Shown here one piece after another: positions 27,330-35,461 of a stretch of 64,000 bases of DNA. The stretch comes from Arthrobacter alpinus. GTDB lineage: Bacteria > Actinomycetota > Actinomycetes > Actinomycetales > Micrococcaceae. Positions within the stretch are counted from its first letter, which is position 1; each line of letters begins with the position of its first letter. A program made the translations under genes and the position numbers. The notes beneath the pieces were generated by a model. That model worked only from the letters and a program-made list of their open reading frames with translations, made no database searches and was not told the origin of the DNA. The stretch covers positions 558,001-622,000 of the forward strand of contig NZ_FNTV01000001.1 of the NCBI RefSeq assembly GCF_900105965.1, given 5' to 3'.

Positions 27330-27782
27330 GTGGCCAATTATTCTGAGTTCTTCATCGCCGACCACCACCAGGCAGTAGCACGGGCCAAGGCTCGGCAGTC
27401 CGGAAAATCGCCGTCGATCGATGTTCCCGTGCTGCCAACGCCGGGCCTGAGCGATTTTGAAATTGAAGTACTGGGCGAGTTTGCCGTCAAGAAAGTCCAC
27501 GCAACAGGCGTTGGCGCAGAGCTGAGCCTGGTGGACATCGAACTGGACACCCTGTTCGCCGTGCCGGATGCCCTGCTTGAGGTTTTCGCCGAGCTCAACG
27601 CACCCGAAGATCCCGAAGAAATTGTGGAGTTGGCTGCCGAATGGGCCGCTGCCGAGGAGATGGAGTCAACTCCAGAGGTGACCGAACCGTTGTTGCGCGC
27701 GCTCACCGCAATGGCGGCCGCCGCCCTCGCCGCCGCGGAAGACAACGCCAAGATGGGGCTGTTCTTCTACTCCGCGGACTAA
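27330..27782 (+). CDS. Unknown acidic, alanine-rich protein
   Basis: A 150-residue protein I do not recognise. The GTG at 27330 gives MANYSEFFIADHHQAVARAK; a TTG 15 bases earlier is also possible. The protein is cytosolic, with no membrane segment. Its middle third is strongly acidic (APEDPEEIVELAAEW), and the C-terminus is Ala-rich and ends in GLFFYSAD. It follows the VOC gene by 56 bases in the same direction. The acidic helical composition suggests a small regulatory or immunity-type protein, but no function can be stated. Confidence 0.65.
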   Translation: MANYSEFFIADHHQAVARAKARQSGKSPSIDVPVLPTPGLSDFEIEVLGEFAVKKVHATGVGAELSLVDIELDTLFAVPDALLEVFAELNAPEDPEEIVELAAEWAAAEEMESTPEVTEPLLRALTAMAAAALAAAEDNAKMGLFFYSAD

Positions 27783-27802
27783 TCCCCGCGCCGTCCTGAA
27801 AA

Positions 27803-27864
27803 ATGACACCGATCCCGCTTTCCGATGCCGAAATACCGGTGTCGAAAAGCGGAATCGGTGTCAT
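27803..27864. terminator. Long hairpin before rpsP
   Basis: ATGACACCGAT at 27803 onwards pairs with ATCGGTGTCAT ending at 27864, with further pairing through CCGCTTT and one mismatch. It ends in TTTT and lies between the unknown protein gene and rpsP. Confidence 0.6.
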
Positions 27865-28094
27865 TTTGCGTGGAGCGTCGTGCGTTCGGGGCCAGCATGG
27901 GGAGCAACACGCGGCAGGTGGGCAGCAACACGTCGCGCGGATCGGGTATTTTCTGGCATAATGAACAGGTACTCGATCCACATGGCCCCTCTCTCCGTGT
28001 GATGATCCTGTCCTTAGGATTCTGAAGAACGGCCCGCCCCACGGGAGCGTGAACCGGAATTCGCCCCTTTTTCGAAACAGGAGTAACCACAAAA

Positions 28095-28502
28095 GTGGCT
28101 GTAAAGATTCGCCTTAAGCGCTTTGGTAAAATGCGCGCCCCGTACTACCGCATCGTTGTTATGGACTCACACTCAAAGCGTGACGGCCGTGCCATCGAAG
28201 AGATCGGTAAGTACCACCCGACCGAAAACCCGTCCTTCATCGAGGTCGACACCGACCGCGCTCAGTACTGGCTCTCCGTCGGCGCTCAGCCGTCTGAGCC
28301 TGTTGCCAAGATCCTGAAGATCACCGGTGACTGGCAGAAGTTCAAGGGAATCAAGGGCGCCGAAGGCACCTTGAAGACCAAGGCCCCGAAGGTTGCATTC
28401 GTTGCTCCTGAGGCCAAGAACGTTGTTGTCAAGGAAGCCATCACCAAGAAGGCCAAGAAGGCTGACTCGGAAGAGGCCGCTGAGAGCACCGAGGCCGAGT
28501 AG
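28095..28502 (+). CDS. rpsP: 30S ribosomal protein S16
   Basis: A 135-residue S16 with the conserved N-terminus [20 protein letters not shown] and the ISPREED-type core [13 protein letters not shown] Lys/Glu/Ala-rich C-terminal extension of about 40 residues, as in many actinobacteria, follows residue ~90. It starts at GTG. It heads the rpsP-khpA-rimM-trmD-rplS ribosome-maturation run and is followed one base after its stop by the khpA start. Confidence 0.96.
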   Translation: MAVKIRLKRFGKMRAPYYRIVVMDSHSKRDGRAIEEIGKYHPTENPSFIEVDTDRAQYWLSVGAQPSEPVAKILKITGDWQKFKGIKGAEGTLKTKAPKVAFVAPEAKNVVVKEAITKKAKKADSEEAAESTEAE

Positions 28503-28503
28503 T

Positions 28504-28746
28504 TTGTTGGCTGAAGCGCTGGAGCACCTAGTTCGCGGGATTGTTGACTCTCCCGAGGACGTACAGGTGAGCGTCAAGAACAACCGCCGCGGGGAATCCC
28601 TCGAGGTGCGAGTTCACCAAGACGATCTGGGCCGGGTTATTGGCCGTCAGGGCCGCACAGCCCGTGCCTTGCGCACGGTGGTTGCAGCCTTGGCCAATGG
28701 CGAACCGGTACGTGTTGACGTTGTCGACACCGACCGCCGCCGCTAA
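28504..28746 (+). CDS. khpA: KH-domain RNA-binding protein (KhpA/YlqC)
   Basis: An 80-residue single KH-domain protein, with GRVIGRQGRTARALRTVV near residues 42-59 carrying the GxxG loop. The TTG at 28504, or the next TTG at 28507, gives the family N-terminus LAEALEHLVRGIVDSPEDVQ. Only one base separates it from the rpsP stop. KhpA proteins bind RNA, often with KhpB, and influence cell shape in some Gram-positives. It is followed by a terminator-like hairpin before rimM. Confidence 0.88.
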   Translation: MLAEALEHLVRGIVDSPEDVQVSVKNNRRGESLEVRVHQDDLGRVIGRQGRTARALRTVVAALANGEPVRVDVVDTDRRR

Positions 28747-28812
28747 CCTGCGTCAAAGAGCCTGGCACCTCCACAAGGGGTGTCTGGGAAGTTTTCAGCA
28801 GTAAAGCCAAAT

Positions 28813-28849
28813 GTTTGGCCCCGGCACCATAATGGTGACGGGGCCAAAC
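28813..28849 (+). terminator. Intrinsic terminator between khpA and rimM
   Basis: GTTTGGCCCCG pairs perfectly with CGGGGCCAAAC around GCACC-ATAAT-GGTG, followed by TTTTT. It should separate the rpsP-khpA transcript from rimM or attenuate readthrough. Confidence 0.85.
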
Positions 28850-28903
28850 TTTTTCCCCAAATTTTCAAGCAATACATCATTCCAGCAGTACTTAGGAGTA
28901 CTC

Positions 28904-29473
28904 ATGCAGGTTCAGGTTGCCCGAATTGGCAAGCCCCACGGCATCAAGGGTGAAGTGACCGTTCTGGTCCTCACCGACGCCCCCGATTCCCGGTTCGCAG
29001 TCGGCGCCGAGTTCGTTGTGGAGCCAGCAAAGATTGGCACCCTGACCGTCAAGAGCTCGCGCTGGAACAAGGACATCCTCCTGCTGGGTTTCGAGGGCAC
29101 CACCACCCGCAACGAAGCGGAGCTGCTCCGTGGCGCAACCATGTTCTTTGAGTCAGAGGATGACGAGGACGACGACGCCTGGTACGAACACGAATTGCTG
29201 GGCCTTGAGGTCCGGGTTGGCACAGAGAAGGTTGGCAAGGTGACGGGCCTGCGGACCCTGGCCGTGCAGGATCTGCTCATTGTCGAAGACAATGACGGCG
29301 ATGAAGTCTTGGTCCCGTTCGTTGATGAGATCGTCCCCGAGGTGAACATCGAGGAAGGTTACGTCTTGCTGACTCCTCCTGCCGGCCTGTTCACCGTGAA
29401 TAAGGAAATCTCTGCCAGCGATGAAACCGGCGAAGCAGCGGATCTGAATGGCTCGGAAGGATTGCCTGAGTAA
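28904..29473 (+). CDS. rimM: Ribosome maturation factor RimM
   Basis: A 189-residue 16S rRNA processing factor that binds S19. The start at ATG 28904, after AGGAG, gives the family N-terminus [20 protein letters not shown]. The PRC-barrel half begins near residue 95 ([13 protein letters not shown]) with the signature [14 protein letters not shown] short acidic tail follows. The stop overlaps the trmD ATG (TAATG), so the two are translationally coupled. Confidence 0.96.
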   Translation: MQVQVARIGKPHGIKGEVTVLVLTDAPDSRFAVGAEFVVEPAKIGTLTVKSSRWNKDILLLGFEGTTTRNEAELLRGATMFFESEDDEDDDAWYEHELLGLEVRVGTEKVGKVTGLRTLAVQDLLIVEDNDGDEVLVPFVDEIVPEVNIEEGYVLLTPPAGLFTVNKEISASDETGEAADLNGSEGLPE

Positions 29474-30270
29474 TGCGTTTTGACGTAGTCAGCATCTTCC
29501 CCGAGTACCTTGCGCCACTGGACCTGAGCCTGATCGGCAAGGCCCGCACCGAGGGCCTGCTGGAATTGAAGGTCCATGACCTGCGCAGTTACACGCAGGA
29601 TCGCCATCGCACGGTGGATGACACACCCTATGGTGGTGGCGCCGGCATGGTCATGAAGCCGGAACCCTGGGCTCAAGCCCTGACGGACATCGCCGCAGCT
29701 TCTCCCTCGTCCGACGGCGTGAAGCCAACCTTGATTGTCCCGTCGCCTGCTGGCGAAGTGTTCAACCAGGCGCTGGCCTATGAGCTGGCCGAAACCGAAC
29801 ACCTCGTGTTCGCGTGTGGCCGTTACGAAGGCATCGACGAGCGTGTCCTTGAATGGGCAGCGGACGATTACATTGTTCGCCCCGTCAGCCTGGGCGACTA
29901 TGTCCTCAACGGCGGCGAAGTCGCTGTGCTGGCCATGGTTGAGGCAATTGGCCGGCTGATCCCCGGTGTGGTGGGCAACCCTGAGTCCCTCATTGAGGAA
30001 TCACACTCCGATGGTTTGCTCGAATACCCGGTCTACACCAAACCTTCCAGCTGGCGCGAGCGTGACGTCCCCGAGGTTCTCCTCAGTGGAAACCATGGCA
30101 AGATTGCCAAGTTCCGCAAAGAACTCCAGCTGCGCCGCACCTCCGAACGCCGCCCGGACCTGATCGCCGCCCTCGATGTCTCCAAGTTCAGCAAAGCGGA
30201 CCGCAACATCCTCTGGGAACTTGGCTACGCCGTCGTCGATGGCAGGGCAGTACGCCGCGAAGGCGAGTAG
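29473..30270 (+). CDS. trmD: tRNA (guanine-N1-)-methyltransferase TrmD
   Basis: A 265-residue SPOUT-family enzyme that methylates G37 of tRNAs with AdoMet. It shows [13 protein letters not shown], the [12 protein letters not shown] loop near residue 55-66 and the knot region [10 protein letters not shown] and [13 protein letters not shown]. The length is slightly above the usual 240-250 residues, owing to a C-terminal extension. The gene overlaps rimM by one base. Confidence 0.96.
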   Translation: MRFDVVSIFPEYLAPLDLSLIGKARTEGLLELKVHDLRSYTQDRHRTVDDTPYGGGAGMVMKPEPWAQALTDIAAASPSSDGVKPTLIVPSPAGEVFNQALAYELAETEHLVFACGRYEGIDERVLEWAADDYIVRPVSLGDYVLNGGEVAVLAMVEAIGRLIPGVVGNPESLIEESHSDGLLEYPVYTKPSSWRERDVPEVLLSGNHGKIAKFRKELQLRRTSERRPDLIAALDVSKFSKADRNILWELGYAVVDGRAVRREGE

Positions 30271-30307
30271 AGCCCGCCACCCCGCTACACAGGACTCATC
30301 ATGAACT

Positions 30308-30537
30308 AAGCCGCCGGATGAATTAGTCTGGCGGCTTCGAGTATGGCAAAATAAGTAGATGTGCCTACTGGGCGCGTTCCTGCCACAGGGGGAGCGTTCG
30401 TCAACAGAGCGGCACACCGGTGAGCCAACCTAGGCGATCCGGTCCAATTCTTTCGATCCCCGTGACTGGCCGAGTGCCGTCCGTGGGGATCGTGACACAA
30501 AGTAAATGACCTGTGGCGTTTACCTGGAGTGAGAAAA
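30308..30537 (+). promoter_or_regulatory. Hairpin and leader region before rplS
   Basis: AAGCCGCC pairs with GGCGGCTT at 30308-30337 as a likely end for trmD. The following ~200 bases to the rplS start hold a second hairpin in which GATCCCCG pairs with the later GGGGATC. The length and structure suggest a separate rplS promoter with a structured leader. Confidence 0.4.
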
Positions 30538-30897
30538 ATGCATCTTCTCGATTCAGTCGACGCAGCCAGCCTGCGTACCGACATCCCCGCCTTCCGCGCC
30601 GGTGACACCCTCAACGTTCACGTGAACATCATTGAAGGTTCCCGCGCCCGTGTCCAGGTATTCAAGGGCTTCGTCCTTGGCCGCCACGGCGATGGCCTCC
30701 GCGAAACCTTCACGGTTCGCAAGGTCTCCTTCGGTGTCGGTGTAGAGCGTACCTTCCCGGTACACTCCCCGGTTCTGGAAAAGATCGAAGTTGTCACCAA
30801 GGGTGACGTTCGCCGCGCCAAGCTGTACTACATGCGTAACCTGCGCGGCAAGGCTGCAAAGATCAAGGAAAAGCGCGACAACCTCCCCACCAAGTAA
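30538..30897 (+). CDS. rplS: 50S ribosomal protein L19
   Basis: A 119-residue L19 at the 30S-50S interface. The ATG at 30538, after TGGAGTGAG, was preferred over a GTG nine bases earlier. Family blocks are [31 protein letters not shown] and [17 protein letters not shown]. It is followed 17 bases later by the first signal peptidase gene. Confidence 0.97.
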   Translation: MHLLDSVDAASLRTDIPAFRAGDTLNVHVNIIEGSRARVQVFKGFVLGRHGDGLRETFTVRKVSFGVGVERTFPVHSPVLEKIEVVTKGDVRRAKLYYMRNLRGKAAKIKEKRDNLPTK

Positions 30898-30914
30898 CAA
30901 AGGGGAGTCGCACT

Positions 30915-31574
30915 TTGACTCAAGCGAAACGCCAGTCCAGGAAACTGGGCTGGCGTTTTGTTTTTTTGGCAGTGGCCTTGATTTTCGTGTTCCTGGCATT
31001 GGTGCGCAATGTCTGGGTGGATGTGTATTACATCCCGTCCGAATCGATGGAGCCCCTGCTGCTGGCCGGAGACCGTGTTCTTGTGTCCCGGACGGCGTTC
31101 GCCACCCAGCCCATAGAGCGTGGGGATGTGGTTGTCTTTGACGGGCGCGGATCCTTCAGGCCTTTGAAGTCCGGGGCCGGTGATCTTGCCGATGGCATCG
31201 TAGCTGCGGGGCAATGGCTGGGGTTCGTGCCCAACAACAATGTTTACGTAAAACGCGTCCTTGGAGTCGCCGGCGATACCGTCAAGTGCTGCTCGGCCAG
31301 CGGCCTCTTGGAAATCAATGGAGTTCCGGTAACTGAGAGTTACCTATATCCCGGTGATGAGCCCAGCGCGTTGACATTCGAGGTGAGCGTCCCGCAGGGT
31401 AAGTTGTGGCTTATGGGTGATCATCGCAGCGTTTCACTGGATTCAAGATCGCTCCTTGGCGCGCCCGGTGGCGGCCTGATCTCCACCTCGCGAGTCATCG
31501 GTTCGCCGATTGCCAACGTTTGGCCCCTGGGCCGGATCCACGCAATCTACAGCGACGGAACGGCCCTGCCCTAG
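30915..31574 (+). CDS. lepB: Signal peptidase I (shorter paralogue)
   Basis: A 219-residue type I signal peptidase with a TTG start. One N-terminal helix (residues 14-30) is followed by box B with catalytic Ser44 (YIPSESMEPLLLAGD), box D with Lys113 (YVKRVLGVAGD) and box E (GDHRSVSLDSR). It acts on the outer face of the membrane to release exported proteins. A second copy follows 82 bases downstream. The pair may divide substrates; this one lacks the long N-terminal extension of its neighbour. Confidence 0.93.
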   Translation: MTQAKRQSRKLGWRFVFLAVALIFVFLALVRNVWVDVYYIPSESMEPLLLAGDRVLVSRTAFATQPIERGDVVVFDGRGSFRPLKSGAGDLADGIVAAGQWLGFVPNNNVYVKRVLGVAGDTVKCCSASGLLEINGVPVTESYLYPGDEPSALTFEVSVPQGKLWLMGDHRSVSLDSRSLLGAPGGGLISTSRVIGSPIANVWPLGRIHAIYSDGTALP

Positions 31575-31656
31575 TAGTTGACCTTGCTCCTGACCGCTGC
31601 CCACGGACTTCCATAAAGAATTCTTTGACCTGACTTTGCTAAGGAAATAGACGTTG

Positions 31657-32583
31657 ATGCAAGAGAACGTGCCGGAGAACAATGGTGGCGAGCCGCCCCA
31701 CGAAAGTGACGGGCAGGGAACAAACCGGGACCACGTCCGCCAAGATTGGCGCGGACGCCGTTTCAAGGCACACAAGCACGCAGAGGGCACCAATGCAGAG
31801 CACCGCGCCGGCGATGGTGCCGGCCACAACGACCTTGAGGCGAACGACGACGGCACGGCCACCGAGCGCTTCGGCCGCCAGGCCTGGGCCTGGGGCAAGG
31901 AACTGCTCACCATTGTCGTCATTGCTGTGGTGCTCTCCTTCTTGATCAAGACGTTCCTATTCCGGGCGTTCTACATCCCCTCCGGTTCCATGGAAAATAC
32001 TTTGGAGATCCATGATCGGATCTTTGTGAACCTGCTGGTTCCGGAGCCCTTCTCGCTCAAGCGCGGAGACGTTGTTGTCTTCAAGGACACGCAGGGATGG
32101 TTGCAAGCCCCCGACACCGCCGCGGATCCGGTCAGTTGGCTCGGCGAGGTTGCCACCTTCATCGGCCTTGCCCCTGACAGCTCCGAGCAGCACTTGGTCA
32201 AGCGCGTCATTGGCCTGCCAGGGGATCACGTCATTTGCTGCAATGCCGAAGGAAAGCTGACCGTCAACGGCGAAGCCATCACTGAACCGTACCTCTTCCC
32301 GGGGGCGTCACCATCGGAGACCACCTTTGACGTTACGGTCCCTGAGGGACACCTGTGGGTCATGGGTGACCACCGCAACAACTCTCAGGATTCGCGCTAC
32401 CACGACGCTTTCAATGGCACCGGATTTGTCCCCATCGAGGATGTTGAAGGACGCGCCGTGGTGATTGCCTGGCCCATTACCCATTGGGGCTTCTTGGGCA
32501 ATCACCCCGAAGTTTTTGACAAAGTTCCGGACCCGACAACCAACAGCGTTGGCTCGGCTCCGCATGTTGCGGCGGGCCAGTAG
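31657..32583 (+). CDS. lepB: Signal peptidase I (extended paralogue)
   Basis: A 308-residue type I signal peptidase. About 75 polar, charged residues precede the single helix (ELLTIVVIAVVLSFLIKTFL). The catalytic Ser is in FYIPSGSMENTLEIHDRIF, the Lys in HLVKRVIGLPGD, and box E is GDHRNNSQDSRYH. The ATG at 31657 follows AAGGAAATAG. Its stop shares a base with the rnhB GTG. The long hydrophilic N-terminus facing the cytoplasm is typical of the main actinobacterial LepB. Confidence 0.95.
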   Translation: MQENVPENNGGEPPHESDGQGTNRDHVRQDWRGRRFKAHKHAEGTNAEHRAGDGAGHNDLEANDDGTATERFGRQAWAWGKELLTIVVIAVVLSFLIKTFLFRAFYIPSGSMENTLEIHDRIFVNLLVPEPFSLKRGDVVVFKDTQGWLQAPDTAADPVSWLGEVATFIGLAPDSSEQHLVKRVIGLPGDHVICCNAEGKLTVNGEAITEPYLFPGASPSETTFDVTVPEGHLWVMGDHRNNSQDSRYHDAFNGTGFVPIEDVEGRAVVIAWPITHWGFLGNHPEVFDKVPDPTTNSVGSAPHVAAGQ

Positions 32584-33251
32584 TGGCCGCCGCGGCGCCC
32601 ACACTTGATTGGGAACGTGAGCTGGCGGAGCAGGGCTACGCTGTCGTGGCGGGCTGCGATGAGGTGGGCCGCGGGTCTCTTGCCGGACCTGTAAGCGTTG
32701 GGGTGGTCATTGTTCGGGCCGCAACGGCGGTTGAGCTGCCCGGCGTGAAGGACAGCAAGCTCCTGCGTCCGGCCGTTCGCGAGGCATTGGCGCCGGCCAT
32801 TGAAGAGTGGGCTGCAGCCAGTGCCGTTGGCCATGCTGCCGCACATGAAATTGATGCGCTGGGCCTCGTCAGCGCCCTGCGGCTTGCAGGAACCCGGGCC
32901 TTGGCACAGGCGTCCGCCATGGTGATGCCCGATTTTGTGATCTTGGATGGCAATCAAGACTGGCTTTCCGAGCCTGAACAGGGTGACTTGTTCGGGGCCT
33001 CACTGCCCACCGCGGCGCCCGCCCCATGGCGGCTCCAGACTCGGATCAAGGCCGACATGACCTGCTTGTCCGTTGCTGCCGCCAGCGTTTTGGCGAAGGT
33101 GGAACGCGATGCCATCATGACCGGCCTGGCCCAGGAGTTCCCCGCCTTCGGGTGGGACGCCAACATGGGGTACGGAACGGCGGGGCACCGAGCGGCCATC
33201 GCCGCCTGCGGTCCTACTGACTTCCATCGAAAGACGTGGCGACTTCTCTAG
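32583..33251 (+). CDS. rnhB: Ribonuclease HII
   Basis: A 222-residue RNase HII that removes ribonucleotides from DNA. The catalytic opening is GCDEVGRGSLAGPV near residue 23-36 with the acidic DExGRG motif; later acidic residues lie in DGNQDWL and the KADMTCLSVAAASVLAKVER block. The GTG start overlaps the lepB stop by one base. Next in order comes the DUF2469 gene, as in other actinobacteria. Confidence 0.95.
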   Translation: MAAAAPTLDWERELAEQGYAVVAGCDEVGRGSLAGPVSVGVVIVRAATAVELPGVKDSKLLRPAVREALAPAIEEWAAASAVGHAAAHEIDALGLVSALRLAGTRALAQASAMVMPDFVILDGNQDWLSEPEQGDLFGASLPTAAPAPWRLQTRIKADMTCLSVAAASVLAKVERDAIMTGLAQEFPAFGWDANMGYGTAGHRAAIAACGPTDFHRKTWRLL

Positions 33252-33322
33252 ATTGTGCACACTTTGTGCCGCTTGGCCGCGCCCGTTGGGTAAGTAACGC
33301 GCATGTGATGGATGATGGAACC

Positions 33323-33655
33323 ATGAGTGCTGAGGATCTGGAAAACTACGAAACTGACATGGAGCTGCAGCTTTACCGCGAATACCGTGACGTGGTGAAC
33401 CTGTTCAGCTATGTGGTGGAAACCGAACGACGTTTCTACCTGGCCAACCATGTGGATTTGCAGGCCCGATCCGCCGACGGTGAGGTGTACTTTGACCTGA
33501 CACTGCAGGATGCCTGGGTCTGGGACGTGTACCGCACGGCCCGCTTCGTGAAGAACGTGCGGGTCATCACCTTCAAGGACGTCAACGTTGAGGAACTCAT
33601 CAAGTCTGACGACCTGCAGATCCCCAAGGATGGCCAGCTGGGCCCGCTGGGCTAA
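33323..33655 (+). CDS. DUF2469 family protein
   Basis: A 110-residue protein of a family widely conserved in actinobacteria next to rnhB. The N-terminus MSAEDLENYETDMELQLYRE and the VVETERRFYLANHVDLQ block are characteristic. Function is unknown. The ATG at 33323 fits the conserved start; an upstream in-frame ATG at 33308 would add five residues. It is followed by a 29-bp perfect hairpin. Confidence 0.9.
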   Translation: MSAEDLENYETDMELQLYREYRDVVNLFSYVVETERRFYLANHVDLQARSADGEVYFDLTLQDAWVWDVYRTARFVKNVRVITFKDVNVEELIKSDDLQIPKDGQLGPLG

Positions 33656-33678
33656 GGTGCCCTGCGCCCGCTCCGCCA

Positions 33679-33740
33679 AGGATTAAAGGAAAGGACGACG
33701 CCGGAACGCAAGTTCCGGCGTCGTCCTTTCCTTTAATCCT
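33679..33740. terminator. Perfect 29-bp hairpin
   Basis: Arms 33679-33707 and 33712-33740 are exact complements with a GCAA loop. It lies between convergent DUF2469 and HxlR genes and is the longest perfect stem in the window. Confidence 0.8.
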
Positions 33741-33760
33741 CTAATCCTCTAATCGTCGAT

Positions 33761-34138
33761 TCAGTCCTTCGGGGCGTGTTCTGCGTCGTAGGCATCGCGA
33801 GAGCTGAGGATGGATGGCATGTTTTCCTTGGCCCAGTCCTCCAGGGCCAGCATAGGCCCGGCAAGACTAATGCCGGACTCGGTCAACTCGTAGTCAACGC
33901 GCGGGGGAATCTGGGCGTACATGGTGCGGGCCACGAGGCCGTCGCGCTCAAGACCACGCAGTGTCTGCGTCAGCATCTTCTGGGACACGCCATCCACCGT
34001 TTTGGCGAGAGCGGAAAAACGCAGGGGCCCATGCGCCAAAGCCCCGACCACCAAAACGCTCCAGCGGTCGCCAATCCTGTCCAGCACCTGCCGTGAAGGG
34101 CAATTCCGGTCGTAGGGATCCCACATTGGCTCATTCAT
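33761..34138 (-). CDS. HxlR-family transcriptional regulator
   Basis: A 125-residue winged-helix regulator. The HxlR signature appears as CPSRQVLDRIGDRWSVLVVG near residue 12-31 with a Cys that can sense reactive electrophiles, then GPLRFSALAKTVDGVSQKML and YELTESG. The start was set at ATG 34138, after GGAGAAG; a GTG 15 bases upstream is possible. It diverges from an NAD(P)-binding oxidoreductase gene, the usual arrangement for an HxlR regulator controlling the enzyme beside it. Confidence 0.88.
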   Translation of the reverse strand: MNEPMWDPYDRNCPSRQVLDRIGDRWSVLVVGALAHGPLRFSALAKTVDGVSQKMLTQTLRGLERDGLVARTMYAQIPPRVDYELTESGISLAGPMLALEDWAKENMPSILSSRDAYDAEHAPKD

Positions 34139-34169
34139 AATTCTCTTCTCCACACTGGTTGTCCCAATG

Positions 34170-34220
34170 AGTCTAGCAAATACTTACTTCCCATTAGTGT
34201 GTTACTCTCTATTGGTAACC
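34170..34220. promoter_or_regulatory. HxlR-type divergent operator region
   Basis: The 125-base gap contains TACTTAC near 34180 and a perfect inverted repeat GTTAC-N9-GTAAC at 34201-34219. TACTTAC-type elements are common for HxlR/YodB/QorR regulators. It likely controls both divergent genes. Confidence 0.4.
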
Positions 34221-34263
34221 AAGAAAATGATGTGGCGCCTAGCCACCCACAAGGAGATCCACC

Positions 34264-34908
34264 ATGGCAAAGATCAACGTAATCGGCGGAACCGGCTACG
34301 CAGGAAGCAACATTGTTCGTGAGGCTGTCAAGCGGGGACATGACGTCACATCCTTTAGCCGCAACCTCCCCGAAGTTCCTGTTGAGGGTGCAAAGTACGT
34401 CACCGGGTCGGTGCTCGATGCCGATTTCTTGGCGACGACCGTCACGGACGCCGACGTGGTGATTCATTCCTTGTCTCCCCGCGGAGAGCTGGTGGGAAAG
34501 CTTGACGGCGTTGTGGACCAGCTGCTACCGCTTGCAGAGACCGCAGGTGTACGCCTTGGCGTCATCGGTGGCGCAGGTTCCCTGCAGGTTGCCGCAGGAG
34601 GCCCCTTGGTCATGGACACACCGGGTTTCCCGGCCGAGATACTGCCCGAAGCCAAGACCGCTGGTGCGCTCCTGGAGACGCTGAAGAGCAGCGAAGCAGA
34701 TCTTGACTGGTTCTATGTCAGCCCTGCTGGTGGATTTGGTGGCTTTGCCCCGGGCACGGCCACGGGCACCTACCGCACCGGAGGCGATGTCCTGCTCGTA
34801 GACGATCAGGGAAACTCGCACATCTCCGGTGTTGATTTCGGCTTGGCCATCATTGATGAGGTGGAGACGCCGGTGCACCGCAACCAGCGCTTCACTGTGG
34901 CGTACTAA
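34264..34908 (+). CDS. NAD(P)-binding oxidoreductase (SDR, atypical NmrA-like)
   Basis: A 214-residue Rossmann-fold protein with the glycine motif INVIGGTGYAGSNIVREA at the N-terminus, then VVIHSLSPRGELVG and LGVIGGAGSLQV. The protein lacks the YxxxK pair of classical SDRs, fitting the NAD(P)H-binding NmrA/YwnB group. The likely role is reduction or sensing of quinone-like or electrophilic compounds, given the HxlR partner. An aaggagatcc site precedes the ATG, and it is followed by a strong terminator. Confidence 0.85.
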   Translation: MAKINVIGGTGYAGSNIVREAVKRGHDVTSFSRNLPEVPVEGAKYVTGSVLDADFLATTVTDADVVIHSLSPRGELVGKLDGVVDQLLPLAETAGVRLGVIGGAGSLQVAAGGPLVMDTPGFPAEILPEAKTAGALLETLKSSEADLDWFYVSPAGGFGGFAPGTATGTYRTGGDVLLVDDQGNSHISGVDFGLAIIDEVETPVHRNQRFTVAY

Positions 34909-34965
34909 ATCAATTTGACCTTCACATGGCGGTGTTGTGCCGCGTAAGAGCACCACAAGGTTCTC

Positions 34966-34997
34966 AGTGCCCGGTCGGGTCTTTCCGGCCGGGCACT
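34966..34997 (+). terminator. Terminator after oxidoreductase
   Basis: AGTGCCCGG at 34966-34974 pairs with CCGGGCACT at 34989-34997, followed by GTTGT. It separates the inserted HxlR pair from yraN. Confidence 0.65.
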
Positions 34998-35104
34998 GTT
35001 GTCTGTTCCTCCACAAGCGGCGGTGACAGGGCGACTGCCCACAATTGGGCCACGTGGCCTTTCGGGCGCTCCCGAAGCCAGCCAAGCTGGCAGTGGAGGC
35101 AAAG

Positions 35105-35461
35105 ATGAGAACAAAGGATGAGCTCGGTCTGAGCGGTGAACAGTTGGCGGCCGACTATCTGGAAGATCGCGGAATTCGGGTCATTGACAGCAACTGGCGA
35201 TGTTCCAGCGGCGAAATCGACATTGTGGCGCTCGATGGGCAGGATCTGGTCATCGTGGAAGTAAAAACGCGTCGATCGCGGCGGTATGGCGATCCGCTTG
35301 AAGCCATTACCAAGGCCAAACTCTTGCGCCTGCGAACCCTGGCTGTGCTGTGGGCGCGCGACCACAACCGCGTTGTTGGTGCGCTGAGGATCGACGCCGT
35401 GGGAATTATCATGGGTGGCCGGCAAGAGCCTAGTATCGACCACATCAAGGGCGTGGCCTGA
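35105..35461 (+). CDS. yraN: YraN-family (UPF0102) endonuclease-like protein
   Basis: A 118-residue protein with a restriction-nuclease fold core: GEQLAADYLEDRGIRV then SGEIDIVALDGQDLVIVEVK, which carries the E-x-D and E-x-K pattern. Its exact role is unknown; genomic neighbours suggest a link with recombination or DNA uptake. The ATG at 35105 follows GGAGGCAAAG and aligns better than the earlier in-frame ATG at 35045. The stop overlaps comM by one base. Confidence 0.88.
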   Translation: MRTKDELGLSGEQLAADYLEDRGIRVIDSNWRCSSGEIDIVALDGQDLVIVEVKTRRSRRYGDPLEAITKAKLLRLRTLAVLWARDHNRVVGALRIDAVGIIMGGRQEPSIDHIKGVA

